Shown here: in pieces, positions 11,483 to 23,357 of the stretch | Position numbering within the stretch: position 1 is the first letter of the stretch | Layout of the letters: each line of letters opens with the position of its first letter | Assembly (NCBI RefSeq): GCF_001653235.2 | Contig: NC_035790.1 | Location: 6,386,001-6,450,000, forward strand | DNA from: Pochonia chlamydosporia 170 | Lineage: Eukaryota; Ascomycota; Sordariomycetes; Hypocreales; Clavicipitaceae | Direction of reading: 5' to 3' | DNA: 64,000 bases | Program-made: the position numbers and the translations under genes | The notes under the pieces: generated by a model | Seen by the model: only the letters and a program-made list of their open reading frames with translations | The model's database searches: none | What the model was told of the DNA's origin: nothing

Positions 11483-13155
11483 GATTGCGACCACGGCTAT
11501 AGTTACGAACAGCAAGAGGCTGTAGAGAAAGTGGTGTTGGCGATATGAAGGCGAAGCCAGAGGAAAAGATAAAGAAAGAGAGCCTCGCGAGTCTGGCTTA
11601 AAAGGAGTGACAACAATTAGGATAAACTACCAGTTGCAAAGTTTAAGGGAAAGATAATTCACGGCTTGCATAGAGGTGCAAGTTGGTGTAAACCTTGTGG
11701 TGGGCAAGGCGTTTATGATAAGCGTTTGGGACTTCATTGAGTTGCGCGATTCGCTTCTTCCCGCTCTCAAGTGCTCACAACGCCCCTAGACAAAGTCAAG
11801 ATCACCATGTCTTCGAGTTAGATCGAGGTTAACCCAATTCGGGACCGCGAAGCCCTGCAAAGTCGAATCTCAGGGCTGCAGGGCGGTCGGGTACACAAAG
11901 TTGCCGTCCCATCAGAGATCATGACATGTGTTTTGGGGAGCAAAGACATCGCTGATTGGCCCAGAGTGGTGAGACTGCGACTGAATGTCATTTCGTGGGA
12001 AGGGAAGGGAGACAACAAGTTCAACGTTGTGTCTCAGGGGACAATAGCAGAGCTTCGGCGCTCCAAGGATGGTCTGGACGAGCACCAAATAGAAAGTCCT
12101 CGCTGAAAACGCCGACACCTTTTCCCGCGCTGTCTTACATCCTCCCTCGTCTCAATTCAGCGTTTTGTGCATTGGGCCTTTGTACGTGCAATTATCTGGG
12201 GAAGCCTCACAGTCTCCAGAACACACCACGCAAGTGGCGCACAGAATTGAGTGCTAGGTTCTGAAGGGGGACGGACACTGGTCCTATGCTGTCTGCTCGG
12301 GCCGCCTATGAAAACCTGTCCCCTTGAAGATCTTGCGTGCCTGCCCTATGTGCCTCAAAACGGGGCCGTCGATTTTAGTTTGCCTCGAGATAGTTTTCAT
12401 ATGCTGAGAATTTGGTCTCGTTGATGTCCCGCAGAGTTTAGCGTCAAGTTGGTTTCGGTCGCATGACTCTCTCTGAAGACTGACATAGAAGGTCTGGTCC
12501 TCGAGAATCGGTCTGGTTGGCAATTATGGGGCCATGAGCGTGGCATGTATTATTGGTCATCTTTGATGCGGACTAAATGACGACTCGAATGTTGAAGATG
12601 GAAGGATGAGAGATCAAACCAAGATGAGGATGATGATGGCCGGTTGATGTCTGGTGCAGTCACATGTTGATTGAGCCAGAGCAGACATCTGGACATCATG
12701 CATATGTCAAGTCAAGGACATTTGAGCACCAGACTTCAGTCTGGTCTGGTGCTGGCACCTGTAAGCGCCAGAGCCCTTCGCGCAGTCATTATTGGAGCGC
12801 AGGGTCGCACCTTCCCCCAATCACAAGGTCCGTCCTGGAGAGGCAACCGTGGGAGCATGTCCGCTCAACCAAACATTAATTGATTGAACAAATTCTGGCC
12901 TGGTTCCTGCTGTCACCAGCGCCAACCACCAACCACAAGCGCCCGTCTCAAGGCTATCCACCAGTTGACCCGTCCACCGCTACATGTCCACTTGCTTGTC
13001 GCCAAACCCCCACAGCCCCATCACCAACCTCACTTCGTAAGGACCAAACGCCTGATATACCCAGCTATATTCTATCCGGAGCTTATCGCACTACCACTCA
13101 CTATTCGCGCCCCTACACGTTTCTGCCGCACAGATTACAAGTAATATACAACCCG
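11483..13155. other. Divergent intergenic region
   Basis: This lies upstream of both the HsbA-like gene and the Whi2-like gene. It holds several GGTCTGG/CCAGACC-type words (for example 12491-12517 and 12741-12750). No supported gene was found; the small frames at 12880-13188 overlap the likely leader of the Whi2-like gene. Confidence 0.5.
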
Positions 13156-15009
13156 ATGCTGTCACTGATTTCCCGGCAACAGTGTTGATCTCCCCAGTCG
13201 AATCTGGATCAAGCTCCTTTGATCTGCCAGCCTCAACACCATCCTGAACTTTCAGGGTCGCACGTGTCGAAATCAAATCACTTCGGCATCGTTTGATTGA
13301 TTCGATTTCCCTTCTCCGAACCGTGACGCCCGGTATCCGCGATCAATCCGCCGCATTGTCCGGGTCACAAGACGCAGGTACCGGACCTCCTGAGTCCTCC
13401 CAGTTGGAGTTTGTCGAGCCTGTCGTGCATTGCGAGCACGAACACAACAAATCTTTTCAAGAACGCAACGATATCACCGCCGCAGCCACGGAGAACGAGA
13501 CCGAACAACCGCCTCCGCCGCAATATCCCGCCTCAGAGGCGTCCTCTTCCTCTCGTCCTCCACCCTTCTCGTCACTCTTTGCGCCGCTTAGTGACACAGC
13601 GGGCGAATCATCTAGCAAGTTTGTTAGCGCTGTACCAGTTGAAGCGTGTGCATCTGGATCTGTAGCTGCTCCTGCCTATTCAAGGAGCCCATCGTTCGAG
13701 CCTTCACCTTTCGATACCGACGGAACCCCTCCGAGAGCTTTCTACGACCCGGTTGGAGAAACCAAGCGAGCGCTTCCGCAAGATACTAAAGCAGAGTCTA
13801 GTCGCAAGGACGAAGACACAGAACCACCTCCAGCGTATTCAGAAGGCGACAGTCCTCTCCACGCATTCACATACGTCATGTCATCCGCTGGCGGCGCAGC
13901 GAGTATTATTACTCAGGTCCAACAAGGAGGTCCGCCCATCAATGCCATTGGAGGTAAGGCCAATTCCAATATGAATAGTACTTAGCACATCCTAAAACTG
14001 TCGTTTAGATGTCGGTGCCGACGAGACAATCGCAATGGACCTTCGGTAAGTCACTCCCAAGTCACCAATTGCCAGCTGCCAAGGCGCGGAACCTTTACTG
14101 ACAAGTAGCGAAAGCGGTACCAAATTCGTTCTCTCACGAGATGAACTTTTGACATTACCAGAATTCGTTTTGCTGTCACTGTTTCCTAATGGATTGTTTC
14201 CAGAGGGTCATTTGAATGGCTTTTCCGAGAACGATGCCGTGCAAGTCGACGTGAGTGCTTATTACCAATTGTACAATGCTAAGCGATGCCTTTTATCAGA
14301 GCTAACTCAGAAAATAGTATGACCCAGCATCACTGCAGTACATGTTGGACTTTTTCAGAAATGTGGCTCAGACAATACCTTCAGAGTCATCGCCCGGCGC
14401 TTCTCAGGACGGTGATGCGATGTCTGTAGAACCCCTTGGGTCACGAGACGACTCATCTAAGCGAGCAGGCATAATTGTTTTGAGAGAGGATTTGGATTTT
14501 TATGTTATACCTCCGAGGGCGGACATTAGCCAGCCAGAGATGATTGAGGTCAAGCGTGCGGCTGCCAAGGCTTTACAACAGCAAGACGGCATCTTTTCGG
14601 GACTGAAGCGTAGCGACGAGCCTGGTACGACCGAAGCGCATCTGATTGAAATGTTGACGGCAGGGTAAGTGGTTGGCAGATCCGTCATATTCACCTTGCA
14701 AAATGCTAACATAGAACTGCTAGTGGATTCAATCACGACGACACATGGGGTCACCGGGCGGGAGAGCCGAACAAGGCCGTCATTTGCAGTCTGGCATTGG
14801 CTCGTTTGCGCAGCGATATTAGGGGCAACGACATGGGCACGAGCGCCGTCGGCATGGCACAGAAGCTTTTGCTCTTCTGGAGAAAGCCTGCGCGAAGATG
14901 TTGGTGGGAAGGCGTCGAGTTGGACAATGTCGACGGTGTTAATGGGCAGCTGAAAGTCTGGATCCGACGCGTCTGGACACTGGAAATGAGCGTGATTGGA
15001 CTCCGCTGA
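13156..15009 (+). CDS. Whi2-like BTB/POZ-domain growth and stress regulator
   Basis: Exons 13256-13953, 14009-14045, 14109-14250, 14318-14664 and 14724-15009 are well supported. They share one frame through the sequence MDLRESGTKFVLSRDELL, then LPEFVLLSLFPNG and DYDPASLQYMLDFFR, which is the BTB/T1-like fold of fungal Whi2 homologues. IIVLREDLDFYVIPPR and GFNHDDTWGHRAGEPNKAV follow, with a very conserved end, VWTLEMSVIGLR. The N-terminal 230 residues are Pro/Ser/Glu-rich and disordered, with PPPPQYP and EPPPAYS. Yeast Whi2 partners with the phosphatase Psr1 in the stress response and in TORC1 and Ras signalling. The 5' end is uncertain: the large first frame has no ATG. The best proposal is ATG 13156 plus a 26-nt exon and an intron 13182-13255 with a weak GTGTTG donor, giving 511 residues. 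Confidence 0.8.
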
Positions 15010-16664
15010 GACGACTGCGGCGGCGACAAAATTGATGGTTGACATTGGCATACGAAAGGAGCAAGACCACTAGGAAGGAAGCTTGTACAAAGCCTAGAAC
15101 TTGTTTTGTGTGGTTGGTGTGGTTTGATTACGTTTGCAGGCGTCGTCAGGTTTTTTCAATGGATTGGTGTAATTTTCGAACACGAGCAACTCACATGGTA
15201 TGGCCGCTCGCTCTTTTTTTTTTTTTTTTTTGGCTTCTATTCTCATCTTTTACTTCTCCCCCAATTTTGCCATTGGTCTTCAAACAACCTGTAGGCGAAT
15301 TACGCCATTTTTCATTTGTTTCATTGCACATGTTAGTACTATTCCAGACGAGAAGGACAAGCAAACTAGAAGCTCGTGGCTCAGACACTGTTTATAACAA
15401 GAGAATTGTTGACACGTTTGATGTGCGTTAGGCTCCCTGGGTTTGGTATGGCGGATTGAAGACAGTAAGAGAGATTAATGGTCAGCATGTGGTAGTAAAA
15501 ATCAATAATATATACATGGCTTGTTCTTTGTCTCTCTCGATGCTGTCAACAGCCTTTGGTCGGATATCTTATTTTTTTTTTTTTTTTGTTGTGACACGGC
15601 CCCCACGTGGCGGACAATGGGCTTGCAATACTTCAGCCGAGACATGCACAACCTACTTGAATGTAAGTGATGTTGTCACATTGAACAGCTCGTCTGGTGT
15701 GCCGAGTGGTTTGGTCCAAGCTAACAATCTTGTAGCCGCGTTTGCCACAAGCCTCGTGGGGGCTGTTTTTCTTGGCGTAGCACACGTTGTGTTGGTGGAA
15801 TTCGATTTTCAAATTGATCAAGGCTTGCTTGAGGAACCAAAATTCATTAGATTTGTGTATCTGTAGACGTGTGACAGTACTCAGAGAGAGGCGTGGTTAC
15901 TTCCATGTTCCTTCGAAGATGAGCTGCAAACAAGTACGGATGTATGATCCTAAGGGTAGGGTGCAAACCACTAGGTGCAATGTGCTCGACCAGTACACAA
16001 GTCTTACTCTGAATGCATCAAATGGTATGTGCTTGATATCATCAAGTACCCGGCATCTAGACATGTTGAAGCAAGGCGAGACGCCGGCCGTGCTTGTTCC
16101 TCGCCCGTTTACTAGCCATGAATTCCATGCCTCAAATGGACAATTTTCCAGCCTCAGACTGGGAGAGTGCAACAACTACTTGACATATACAGGATAGGAC
16201 GGGACATCTGGACCCTGTAATAATTCTTCCGCCAGCTAACCAAAAACCATTATTCATTCTTGGCATGAGCATATTCCACCCGTGCTAGTTTAGCCCAGAG
16301 CCAGGCATTTTAGACTGACTCTTTGCGGTCAGTTTGACCCCTCCTTCCTTTCAAGGTTCAAATGTTCACCATTCACCATTCATCACCCCGCTTCGACCAA
16401 AAAAGTCCCCTGTCACTCAAAGCCGTCGCCACTTTGCACTTTTGATGCTGCAGAGAATCGGACCCTGCCAGTGGTTAGCTCAACGTGCTTCTTAGACCGA
16501 CTCTGCTTTCTCATATCCAGTCGTTGCTCCCCTGCTTTTTTTTTTCTTCTACTTTTATGGTTTGCGCAATGCTCTTATAGTTTTTCTATTTTCTACCTCT
16601 CCCGAAGCCCTTCTGCTTCAACTGTGCCTTTCCCAGACCCTGCGGCGCCGATCACCCGTCAGCC
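15010..16664. other. Intergenic with homopolymer T tracts
   Basis: It contains T18 at 15214-15231 and T16 at 15572-15587. A frame at 15456-15866 translates through the T tract into polyphenylalanine and is not a credible gene. Pyrimidine-rich sequence around 16490-16640 is the likely promoter/leader of the sorbosone dehydrogenase gene. Confidence 0.55.
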
Positions 16665-18283
16665 ATGTCTCTCAGATCGGCACTCATCGCCGGCCTCGCC
16701 ACTTCGGCGACAGCACAACTCGTGCCCGGCTTCTTAAGCCGTCGCGATGATTCCAGCTGTCCCAATACCTTGGCTGTTTCTTATCCTGCTCCCGTGGCAT
16801 CAAAGGGCTGGGCATATAGACTCGCGGCCAATGGCTTCAAGAAGCCGCGGAGCATTGCGTTTGACGACAATGGCGGACTTTTGGTTGTGGACGCTGGGGT
16901 TGGTGTGTATAGGTTGACGATTGATCAGGATAAAGGGGAGACTTGTGTGGTTATGAGTTCGCCCAAGACGCTCATTAACAGTACTGAGGTAAGATTTCCA
17001 AGATTTGTTTTATCGTTACGCATCTATTAGTCCTTTATCTTCCCTGCGACACCACCAACTAGATATTGGAATCTCGATAGCAAAAGCCACAATGTATTCA
17101 TATATTAACAACTCTCCAGCTAAACCATGGTCTCGCACTTTCAAACGACGGCAAAACCCTCTACGCATCCTCCTCCTCCAAAGTATACGCCTGGACCTAC
17201 GATAGCAAAGCCGCCACCGTCAGCAACACCAACTACACCGTCATAGCCAACATGAGCGACACCGACAAAACCACCCGCACCCTGCTCATGTCCCAAAAGA
17301 AACCAGGCATGCTGATCGTCTCCCGCGGCACCGTAAACGACCAAGACAAAGCAGCCCGCACCCTCAGCTCCGGCCATTCTCAAATTCGTGCGTTTGACGT
17401 ATCGGCCAAGAAGAACGGAAGCGAACCACACGACTTTATGGACGGTGTGTTGTTGGGCTCGGGTCTGCGCAACTCAGTTGGTGTGGCTGAAGACCCCACC
17501 AAGGGAGGCATATGGTCTGTTGAAAACTCAATCGATGAGTTGACTCGGAATGGGAAGGATATCCACGCGGATAACCCCGGAGAAGAGCTGAATTACCATG
17601 GTGTGTTGAACGATACGGCCACGGACAAGGACCGCGGCGGCAATTACGGATTTCCAATGTGCTATACGCTTTGGAATACGACGGGATTCCCGAACCTAGG
17701 TGATCTCAAACCCGGAGACCAGTTCCCCGGCCCTGATGCCCAGACGTTTACAGACGTAACATGTAACAAGGACTATGTCCCGCCGAAATTAGCCTTTCAG
17801 GCGCACACTGCCCCTCTGGATATCAAGTTCAACAAAGATGGCTCCAAGGCATTCATCACCTTCCACGGAAGCTGTAAGTTGCCAGTCCTCCATAAATCCC
17901 CCCCTCAAGCAGTGCAACTAACCACGAAACAAGGGTCAACAAAGAACCCAGTCGGCTACCGCATCTCATCCGTTGCCTTCGACACATCCAAGGGCGAGCC
18001 CTCGGCGCAAAAGTCCTCCACCGACGCCGCCGTCGATATCCTCTCCACCCCAGATCTGGCCAAATGTCCCGGCGGATGTTTCCGCCCCGTCGGCCTTGCA
18101 TGGGACTCCAAGGGCCGTCTGTGGTTCAGCTCCGACAGCACAGGCGAGATCTTTGTTCTCTACCAGAATGGAACGTCGAGCGGGGACGGCGGCAGCATTG
18201 GATCGCGGTCTGCTGTGGCAGATAGTGCGGCGGCGTGGGCTGTGGTTTTGGCAGCTGTTGTTGCGGGATTGTTTTTGGCGTAG
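16665..18283 (+). CDS. Secreted GPI-anchored sorbosone/pyranose dehydrogenase-like (PQQ-type beta-propeller)
   Basis: Exons 16665-16988, 17120-17873 and 17934-18283 give 475 residues. A signal peptide (MSLRSALIAGLATSATAQ) is followed by a six-bladed-propeller sequence: PRSIAFDDNGGLLVVDAG, LNHGLALSNDGKTLYAS, SGLRNSVGVAED, ELNYHG, GGNYGFPMCY, AFQAHTAPLDIKF, FHGSW and RPVGLAWDSKGRLWFSSD. These are the marks of L-sorbosone dehydrogenase and fungal AA12 PQQ-dependent pyranose dehydrogenases. The C-terminus is Gly/Ser-rich followed by a hydrophobic tail (AAAWAVVLAAVVAGLFLA), a GPI-anchor signal. It probably oxidises sugars at the cell surface and passes electrons to a partner; the cofactor is assumed from the family. 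The second intron restores the HGSW signature. Confidence 0.92.
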
Positions 18284-18706
18284 GACTACGAGAGATGGGA
18301 TGTGACGGCTAAAATGATGACGACGTTACGAATCTATATATATTCCAAAATATGAACATAGGAAGGGAGGGGGTTTGATATTCCCCCATCAAATTTTGCT
18401 AGTGATTTTGCTGCATGTCAGATGAGGCAGGTTTTGTAAATAGAAACACTTGCAGCGTTTACGTTGTATCCCAAAACTGCAAAATTTCACCATGGGTAAG
18501 AGGAAAACGCATAGCACATAAACATCACAGCAAGGTTTAGTACCGAGTATCAAGTGATGGTTCATTCACAGTATGTTACTGCAGCTCTTCGTTTTTGTAC
18601 CTTGAAACGCCTCGCAAGTTTGCCTCAAAGTAAACGTTTATCATCGTCACCCGTCGTCGCCTCATCCTGTGCAATCCTCTTAGACGACCTTGTTCATTAT
18701 TCTTTC
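18284..18706. other. Intergenic between convergent genes
   Basis: The 3' flanks of the sugar dehydrogenase and SEC13. It is AT-rich with a TATATAT stretch near 18337. No gene was seen. Confidence 0.6.
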
Positions 18707-19939
18707 TTACTCCTCAATCGACTTGACGCACTCCCACTCGCCTCTCAAATTCTCCTTCCATAATGACACTTTGTTGTCTGCGCCGCTAACTGCCAAAACA
18801 TTGCCGCTCAGGGACCAGCTGACTCTCCAGACTGGTGCGTCGAAGTTCAAAACCTTGGATTCCCATTGGCCGTTGCTAGAAGGGTCTGATGTCCAAATAC
18901 GGACAGTCTTGTCCTGAGACGCCGAGGCAATGTACGACTTTTGCAAAACCGTAGGCGACCAGGCAACATCGCGAACCCAGTCGCTGTGACCAGTCAGGGG
19001 TTCGCTCTCCTGCTTGTATGATTGCGAGGCAGGGTCGAAAGACCAGATCTTTAGCACATTATCGGAGCCGCCGGTGACAAATCGGCGGTTGCCCACAGAG
19101 CCAGGTCCAGGGGCGCTGCTCACGATGCTGCCGGGAGTCGTAGCCGGAGCCCACGAGACGGAGTTGACTCCAAGGCCGTGAGCAGGGAATGTGGCATGGT
19201 CGACCGCGGTGTCCTTGAACTCGAGAACGCTCACGTTGCCGTCGGAAGAGGCGGTGGCAAGGAGGCAGCCGGCTTCGTGAGGGGACCAAGAGACGACATT
19301 GACAGAAGCCTTGTGTAGGGGGAAATCGTAGATTCTTTGCCATTGGTTGTTCTGGCCCTGCTCCTTCCAGATGAATACTTTGCCGTCGTATCCCGCCGAT
19401 GCGAGAATGTTGCCGTATTTTGGATGTGCCCAAGAAACACACCAGACAGCACCTTCGTGACTACATTGGAAACACATAAGTTAGCTTGTAGTCATCGCGC
19501 GCATCGGCAGGTCGCGGCCGGTTCGTTTACAGCCCGTCAAGGGAAGTCCGTACCCTTTCAAAGTCTCAATCAACCGCTGTGACTCGCCATCAATTTCGAA
19601 AATCTTGATGGTGCGATCGCTAGAACAAGTGGCAAGCTTTCGACCGTAGTAATCGAGGACGGCATCGTGCTATCATCGTTTAGTCACTATTCGAAGGGAA
19701 CCAGGCTAGGTCAAATCTACGCCGGACTCACTTGCTCGAGAAGCAAGCAACCCGGGCAGGTGAAGTGCGTGGTTCGAAATCGAGGGCAGAGAACGTACAA
19801 TCATGTCATCGTGACCAGAGTTGGCAATGACTTGCGCCGCCTGTGCAAGTTCGTGTTAGCATGCTGCCAAGATCGGGACAGAAGAGCTCGAGCTCGAGCT
19901 TAAGCTCCATGCTTGAAGCTGAATAAGGTATCTTACCAT
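18707..19939 (-). CDS. SEC13: Sec13, COPII coat and nuclear-pore WD40 protein
   Basis: Exons complement(18707-19460, 19554-19669, 19799-19840, 19937-19939) give 304 residues, the usual Sec13 length. The joined N-terminus reads [14 protein letters not shown] then [18 protein letters not shown], followed by [17 protein letters not shown] and [11 protein letters not shown], unmistakably Sec13. Six WD40 blades can be followed, ending [22 protein letters not shown]. Sec13 pairs with Sec31 in the outer COPII cage and with Nup145C/Nup84 in the nuclear pore, and it also sits in the SEA complex. The first exon consists of the ATG alone (19937-19939) followed directly by GTAAGA. The second exon is 42 nt. 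The gene is divergent from PEX20. Confidence 0.97.
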
Positions 19940-21165
19940 GTTGAGATATTACAACGCCAAGTAGCGTGCGCCGTTGGATATAGGGAAATGAGAAGGGGTG
20001 TAAGTAAAACAATTAGGAAAGGTAACAGTCGTGATGCAAAAAGGACACGCTCGTCAACCAGCTCGTGGTGTGGCAGGTTCTGGTTTACACTCAATGTTGG
20101 CCTCTCCTATCTGGCTGTGCCTGTGGCGCCAGGCCAACTGTCACCAGGTGGAAGCTCAGAATTGGTGCACGTGACCTGGAACCCCGCTGGTGGGGTCAGG
20201 CTGAGGTCTTCAGTGGACATCTGGAGGCACTGGGGTGACCCGACATTGACCATGATGGAGGAACACCAGACACCACTGAACGTAAGGCTGGAATTTCTAT
20301 TTCCAGTGCGTTTGTTATAAATAAAAAAATATATAGAATAAGCAAACGAATTTGTCTTGATTGGGAGCATGTAACATCTACTTGACATGAATTGCACCAA
20401 GGTATACACAACAGCAAGCAGATTCTCTTCACTCTCAGGTCGCTGAGAATCACTTGTGTTCGTCTGCTCGGGAAAATAAGCTACAGCAACCACTCTCAAT
20501 CCGAGAGCAAGCGGAAAAGTTTAGAAGTCGTCTAATTTAGACAGCATGGCAGCATGACCCCCAGAGGATGCAGAAAATAACGAGGAACCCTTCGACTGCA
20601 AATGTCTGGTCCAGTCTTGTCTGGTCCTTGTTCCGTTGGTGTACCTCGGGAGGTGCCGAAAGAGGCAGCGGCTGCCCGCAATCACAAGCACAGGCAAGTC
20701 GCCGCCTCCGACATAGCGCACCACTGGCCTTCAAATGCCATGGCCGATTCCCCATGTCTTTGATCCGCCTCCGTGGCGCACCTCGGCCAGAAGACATCGG
20801 ATGGGACTCGCCTCTCCATTTCAAATCACAACAAGCGAACGGCACCTCGCACCGCCTTCCTTCATGATCACGTCGTCGATGCACTATTCATTTGTAAACG
20901 GCAACGAATAAAACATTTGCAGCTGCTTCGCTTGTTTGTCTGCCTCAACACTCTCCTCATCTAGTCCGCAACATCACTTCGTCGGCCAGCTCCATCGTTG
21001 CGCCGAGGCATCCCCAAACTGACAACGTTCTGCGCCTGGTGTACGAGACCACCGGATCACTGTAGTTGGTGTGCAGCCCTCGCTCTGCAGGTCTAACTCT
21101 CGATCGTTTCGTCCCTACCTAGATCGCTCTACATCGTCTCGAACCCAAGACACTTACTCTCCATC
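19940..21165. other. Divergent intergenic region between SEC13 and PEX20
   Basis: 1.2 kb without a supported gene. It has TGTCTGGTCCAGTC and related words around 20600-20635 and an AT-rich block near 20320-20345. The right part is the likely PEX20 promoter and leader. Confidence 0.55.
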
Positions 21166-22240
21166 ATGGCGGATGCCTCCTGCAGCGGTCCATCGCCATT
21201 CAAGCGCTTGGTTGATCACCAAGCCCGAGATGTCAGCCATCACCAGGATCGCCTGGTCGACCGATCTGCTGGTCAGCCTCATGGCGTACGTTTGAATCAG
21301 TATTTTCTCTCTCAGTCAAGTCAGGTAACTAATTCGTTTGTTTCAGTCCTTCCGATCTGCTCGTCACCAATCTCCAGGCCAAGAGGGCTTTGGCGCCTTC
21401 ATGGATGGAACACAGTCCGCCCTTCCCGGCATGCCTCACGACCCAGCAAACCGCTTAGCCGTTCACACAGCCGCTCTCCAACAACCAGGCGCCCCGATGC
21501 ATCATCCCGAACTATCACATCAGGCCAGGGCATCGCCAGTGCCAGATGTGAGCAACTGGGCCGCCGACTTCGCCCGGTTCTCCAACCAACCAATGCGGTC
21601 TACTCCCGTCGCAGCTCCTGCACCATCCATGCAGATGAATCAACAACCAATGCAGATGAATTTCCAATCAGCCTTTGGTCAGGCATTCGGCAGCCCCATG
21701 TACGGCCCTGGAGCAGCCGGCTTTATGGGTCCCCAAGCCCCTGTCGAAGCTGACTTCGACAAAGAAATGTCCCAGTGGATGTCATCCCACGGTGGCAACA
21801 TGTCCGAAGTCGACGCTGTAATGGAACAAATGGCCCGCGAACTAGAGCTCAACGAAGCTGCTCTCCCGGTTCAAGCCGAAGCCACATCAACAACAGAAAC
21901 GCAAGAAACTGAAGCAACCTCACGGTACACAGATCTGGAGACACCTGAGATTAGCAACCTATCCCTTCAAGAGAGGGCATTAGACCAGCTCCCTGCCACA
22001 GAAGTCGAACAAATAATGCACGACGAAGCCGAAGCCGCAACAAAGGGCAAGTCGGCCGTATCAGAAGCAGCAGAACGCCTTCTGGAATCAGTACAACACG
22101 AAAACGGAGAAAAGTGGCAAAACTCCGTCTTCCTTTCCCTCATGCGTGATTTCCGAGATGGCCGCAAAGACATTGTCGATAATGAGATTCGAGCAATGGA
22201 AGGTGAGGAGCAACCGTCGGAACAGCAGCCAACAACATGA
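21166..22240 (+). CDS. PEX20: Peroxin 20, PTS2 import co-receptor
   Basis: Exons 21166-21285 and 21347-22240 give 337 residues. The N-terminus MADASCSGPSPFKRLVDHQ carries the conserved near-terminal cysteine (C6), used for ubiquitin-dependent receptor recycling in Pex20/Pex18/Pex5. QDRLVDRSAG then follows as in Neurospora-type Pex20. A WxxxF-type Pex14/Pex13-binding motif is visible as WAADFARF (from W111), and a second candidate, WQNSVFLSLMRDFRDG, lies in the conserved C-terminal Pex7-interacting region. The middle is Gln/Met/Pro-rich and disordered. Pex20 works with Pex7 to bring PTS2-bearing enzymes such as thiolase to the peroxisome docking complex, which includes Pex14, encoded about 30 kb away in this window. 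The phase-0 intron has a GTACGT donor. Confidence 0.92.
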
Positions 22241-23357
22241 CTGGCTCCTAGACATTCTGAAACAGACTATACAATAAGCATACAGTGCGCAGGCCAAGGC
22301 GCAAATCATGCTCCGCTGGACATGGCCTCTGTCCAACCAAATGTGCGGCAAACCATTTATCCCCTCAAGCCACTCATGTGCTGCACACGGCATCTAGCTG
22401 AAACGGCATTATATTGATGACTTAATTCGCCTCTGTTTGCTGGCGCCCTGAGTCACCGTGGCTCCAAGCAGGAGAGTTATGACAGCATAAGTGACATTTG
22501 GCCCATGCAATGGAGGGCATTGGGGGCCAAAGGACAGAAATAGATGGGGCCGCGACGTTACAACTGCCGGTCTGGACTGGCTGTCACATGGATGGTGGCT
22601 CTATATGCCTCCTGGATAAAAATATTGTTGTAATATAGTTTAGGCCCAGCTTAGTAGTTAGAACATTACGAAATGACAAGCGTCCATGAACCGTTAGAGA
22701 AAGGATCGTATTATTCTTCTCGTTTTTAACCCGCTGCGCTGTGCTTCCTAACAGAACGCCATCTGTTCATATCCCATGTAGTCCCTCTTTTATCCGCCCT
22801 GCCTCTTGCTTTGCATCCCTCAATTCCATCAAAGATATGGCTCTGCTACAAGAAAAATCCCGCCCTTAGCAGATCTAGACAAGTAGAAAACGTCCAATTG
22901 CTCTGGCCACCTTATCCAGGGCAAAAACAAGAAAGAAGAAAATCGCATATCAAACCGCGTCGCGTTTGCGTGTTTGCAAGCCTGTACTAGTAATACGGGC
23001 GCCGCCAAAATGAACAAGTTGGAAGTCCTAGCGGCCGGTGGGACTTCAATCTGAGAGTCCGGATAACATTTTGCTAGCCTCCGGTATATAGTGTAGTGTA
23101 AAATCGTATCAATCAGGTGAAAGATAAAAACAGTGAAACAGGATCCGGAAAATCCGGCGTCGTAGCTCGTGACAGCTGAATGGCAAAAGACAACCAAAGG
23201 AAAGGAAATTCCAAGAAACAAATTATTACAAACGCCGCCAATGCATCCTCCCATTACAAAAAAAAAGCTTCTAGAAATCCAGTAATATGCTCATGTGCTT
23301 TTGGTAAATTATTGACCGAACAATAACCTAACCACAAATCCCAATCCCTCTTGATGA
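22241..23357. other. Intergenic between convergent genes
   Basis: About 1.1 kb between the ends of PEX20 and the membrane-protein gene. Frames on either strand are short and unrecognised. A TATAT-containing AT-rich block lies near 22615-22660. Confidence 0.55.

Noticed and set aside
15456..15866. 136-codon frame through a T16 tract
   Set aside because: Encodes a polyphenylalanine run and unrelated sequence; no start context or homologous feature.
19740..19790. tRNA-like B box (GGTTCGAAATC) inside a SEC13 intron
   Set aside because: No matching acceptor, D or anticodon arms nearby; one base off the B-box consensus.
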